A stretch of DNA of 64,000 bases from JASHPR01 sp963833885 (GTDB lineage: Bacteria > Actinomycetota > Actinomycetes > Streptosporangiales > Streptosporangiaceae): positions 71,407-135,406 of the forward strand of contig CAWHZU010000028.1 of assembly GCA_963833885.1 (NCBI GenBank). Reading direction: 5' to 3'. Below, one piece after another: positions 62,401 through 64,000 of the stretch (position 1 is the stretch's first letter; every line of letters starts with the position of its first letter). The position numbers were made by a program, and so were the translations under genes. A model generated the notes under the pieces. That model made no database searches and was not told where the DNA came from. It was given only the letters and a program-made list of their open reading frames with translations.

Positions 62401-63012
62401 TCCCGGATCTCGGTGACAACGGTGTCGCGACCGGCGAGCAGGAAGCCGCGAGGAAGGACGACACGGGTCTGGCTGATCCACCGGTCCCACCACGCGTCGG
62501 GCGTCCGGACGTCGCGCGGCTCGCGGCCGAGCTGCTCGGAGATCCAGTGGTGCACGCTGGGCGCGCGCTCCAGCCAGGTCACCAGGTCGTCGGCGTCGTA
62601 CGCGCGGACGTCGGCCCACGCCTGCTCCTTGCGCCGGGCGTTGCGCCAGTCATCGCGCTCCCGCCAGAAGCGGCTCGTCACCGCGACGAACGTGGTGGTC
62701 TTGGGGTCGAGGCCCAGAGGGTCCTCGGTCCGGCTGCGGATGTCGGACTGGGCCTTGTCCGCGCGGGTCCTTGCTCGTGCCCAGCTCCCAGCCCGAGGTC
62801 CCGAGCGGGACGTGGGCGTCGGTGACCTCGGACCGGACGATCCCGTCCCAGCCGGGCAGGAGCGCGCCCTCGCGTGCGCGCATGGTGATCTCGCTGACGG
62901 GCGTGGTGGCGAGGATGAGCCTGCGGACCAGGATCGGGAGCGTGGTCTGGGCCGCGAGGGTGCCGGACCACTGATCGAGGTCGACGGCGGTGATCAGCTC
63001 GGGATTGCTCAC
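59403..63012 (-). pseudogene. Large (~1200-residue) nuclease-like/helical-repeat protein gene with at least five frameshifts
   Basis: From GTG 63012: VSNPELITAVDLDQWSGTLA, then MRAREGALLPGWDGIVRSEV and TSGWELGTSKDP, a pattern (G-W-D..., W-E-x-G-x-x-K) that may be a PD-(D/E)XK-type nuclease start, then ERAPSVHHWISEQLG. The middle has PRAVTVVAPSREEALAIVCA and long helical stretches; the end is VRDLIEDLRSPKFEAGPA. Frame changes lie near 62760, 62265, 61160, 60070 and 59706; each side continues the same protein. It is either a pseudogene or an assembly with indels. Function unknown; similar large proteins lie in defence islands. Confidence 0.7.
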
Positions 63013-64000
63013 CGAACCATTCTGCCGAGCGCCACCGACACCCTTGGCCGTGCGGCGGCGTTCTGGTGGCAACTTCGCCACCTTTTCTGCGAGTGCGGCG
63101 GCAAGCGCTTCATCACCACTGCCGAGCCTGCCTGGTTCCAGGAGTTCCAGGGCGAACTCAGCTGCCATGTGCCAGTTCGGGTTCGAAAGCCGGTGTACTA
63201 GATCGCGTACCGGATTGTTCCCTGCTATCAGACTCTTGGCGGCCAGGTACTCCAGGAAAGTGCGATTGGAGAACTGGTAAACAGCCTTGCCAGCACGATC
63301 AAGTCCGACTTCCGTCAGTATCCACGCTCTCTCTTGCGCATATCTCAATATGGCACGAGCAGCTGACTCGGCTTCTGCTCTTGTAGAGACCTGTTGTCCC
63401 AGGGAGGTAGTCAGCAGTTCGAGGACATCGTCCTCGGTTAGGGTCGGGCTCACCGTGTCGAGCATATGTCGGGCCGGATCTCGCAGTGCTGGCTCCATCG
63501 ACAAGGATAGTGCTTGAGATATTCCAATCCCGCGACTGCTATCCCACTCGTTGAGCAGCAAGTCGACAGACCTTCCTACCAGGGTGGCTAGATTCAATGG
63601 CACCGACGAGGTGAGCGCATATAGCTGAGCGGCGAATCCGAGGAGCAACGGGTTGAACTGCAATTCCTGCGCTCGACTGCTCAGGCGCAGGAACTGGTTT
63701 GCGTGCAGTTCCCGTTGCTCTTCGGACCAATCGAGGGGGGGTAGGGTAGCAAACCACCGGCGGACATAGCTCGCCGCCTGGTCCTCGGTGAATGGGAGCA
63801 GCCGGTGTGCTTGGAAGATTTCTGGGTTAGCCGCGCGTGGGCGTATCCGACGACCCGCGACGTTACCAGCACCCGCGCCAAGGGGAACTGCTGGCTGAAC
63901 AATTCGATGATTGACGCTACGTCTCTGGCGATGGCTCCCATCAACTCGTCGAGCCCGTCAAACATGACAGGGCCTGGCCTGAGGACAACAGGCGTGCGAC
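63013..64000 (-). pseudogene. Truncated NACHT-type STAND NTPase, 5' end outside window
   Basis: Frame one (64000 to about 63812) has VMFDGLDELMGAIARD (NACHT Walker B) and LARVLVTSRVVGYAHARL. Frame two (about 63811 down) continues NPEIFQAHRLLPFTEDQAAS, FNPLLLGFAAQLYALTSS and FSNRTFLEYLAAKSLIAG, the NACHT winged-helix region. One base is lost near 63810. The chain then runs without a stop into the start region of the large gene at 63012, so its C-terminal sensor is missing. GC is lower than in the neighbouring gene. Confidence 0.7.

Overview
This window is a chromosomal segment from a high-GC (about 70 percent) Gram-positive soil actinobacterium, probably filamentous. The support is actinobacterial codon use with many GTG starts, two DinB/DUF664 proteins of the mycothiol-linked type, secreted glycoside hydrolases with twin GS linkers and CBMs, PucR/CdaR and AfsR-like regulators, and probable leaderless promoters. 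No rRNA, CRISPR array or intact tRNA gene was seen.

Layout. 1-4.4 kb: a minus-strand, end-overlapping quartet (acyl-CoA dehydrogenase-like, GT2, PIG-L deacetylase, methyltransferase) divergent from a DUF2231/Rieske membrane protein, then a Dps ferritin. 4.6-19 kb: a family 5 substrate-binding lipoprotein with a PucR-like regulator, an Xaa-Pro aminopeptidase, a small P-loop kinase, two DinB proteins, a large FtsX permease, an arginase-fold protein, a GH18 chitinase, a phosphotransferase-fold protein that has lost key acidic residues, and a CocE-type hydrolase.

19.2-30.7 kb is the metabolic centre of the window. One strand carries a D-aminopeptidase (DppA), two peptide permeases and a binding lipoprotein. 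A PucR regulator follows, and then a tightly coupled divergent operon of N-acyl-D-amino-acid deacylase-like amidohydrolase, M20 hydrolase, GNAT acyltransferase and N-succinylamino-acid racemase/OSBS-like enolase. Read together they look like import, hydrolysis and D-to-L conversion of D-amino-acid peptides or N-acyl amino acids, a plausible cell-wall-peptide salvage route.

30.7-43.5 kb: a frameshifted AfsR/LuxR-type regulator, an ABC-2 drug exporter pair, a GH18-CBM5 plus GH16-CBM13 operon (GH16 frameshifted) probably aimed at fungal or insect wall polymers, a TetR/hydrolase divergent pair with duplicated palindromic operators, a sacsin/Hsp90-like ATPase, and a small secreted protein. Three GH18 loci share a GAAAG-k-TTC centred upstream element, so they probably form a regulon.

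43.7-64 kb is an accessory island rich in toxin-antitoxin and defence-like genes: RHH/DUF5615, a decayed HigBA and debris of further copies, HipBA, XRE-M78 peptidase with a PIN-like partner, an IS481-type element, broken tRNA 3' ends at two places, a truncated LuxR/aquaporin junction, and at the right edge a large gene with at least five frameshifts preceded by a truncated NACHT NTPase. The frameshifts may be real decay or sequencing error. That cannot be settled from this sequence alone.
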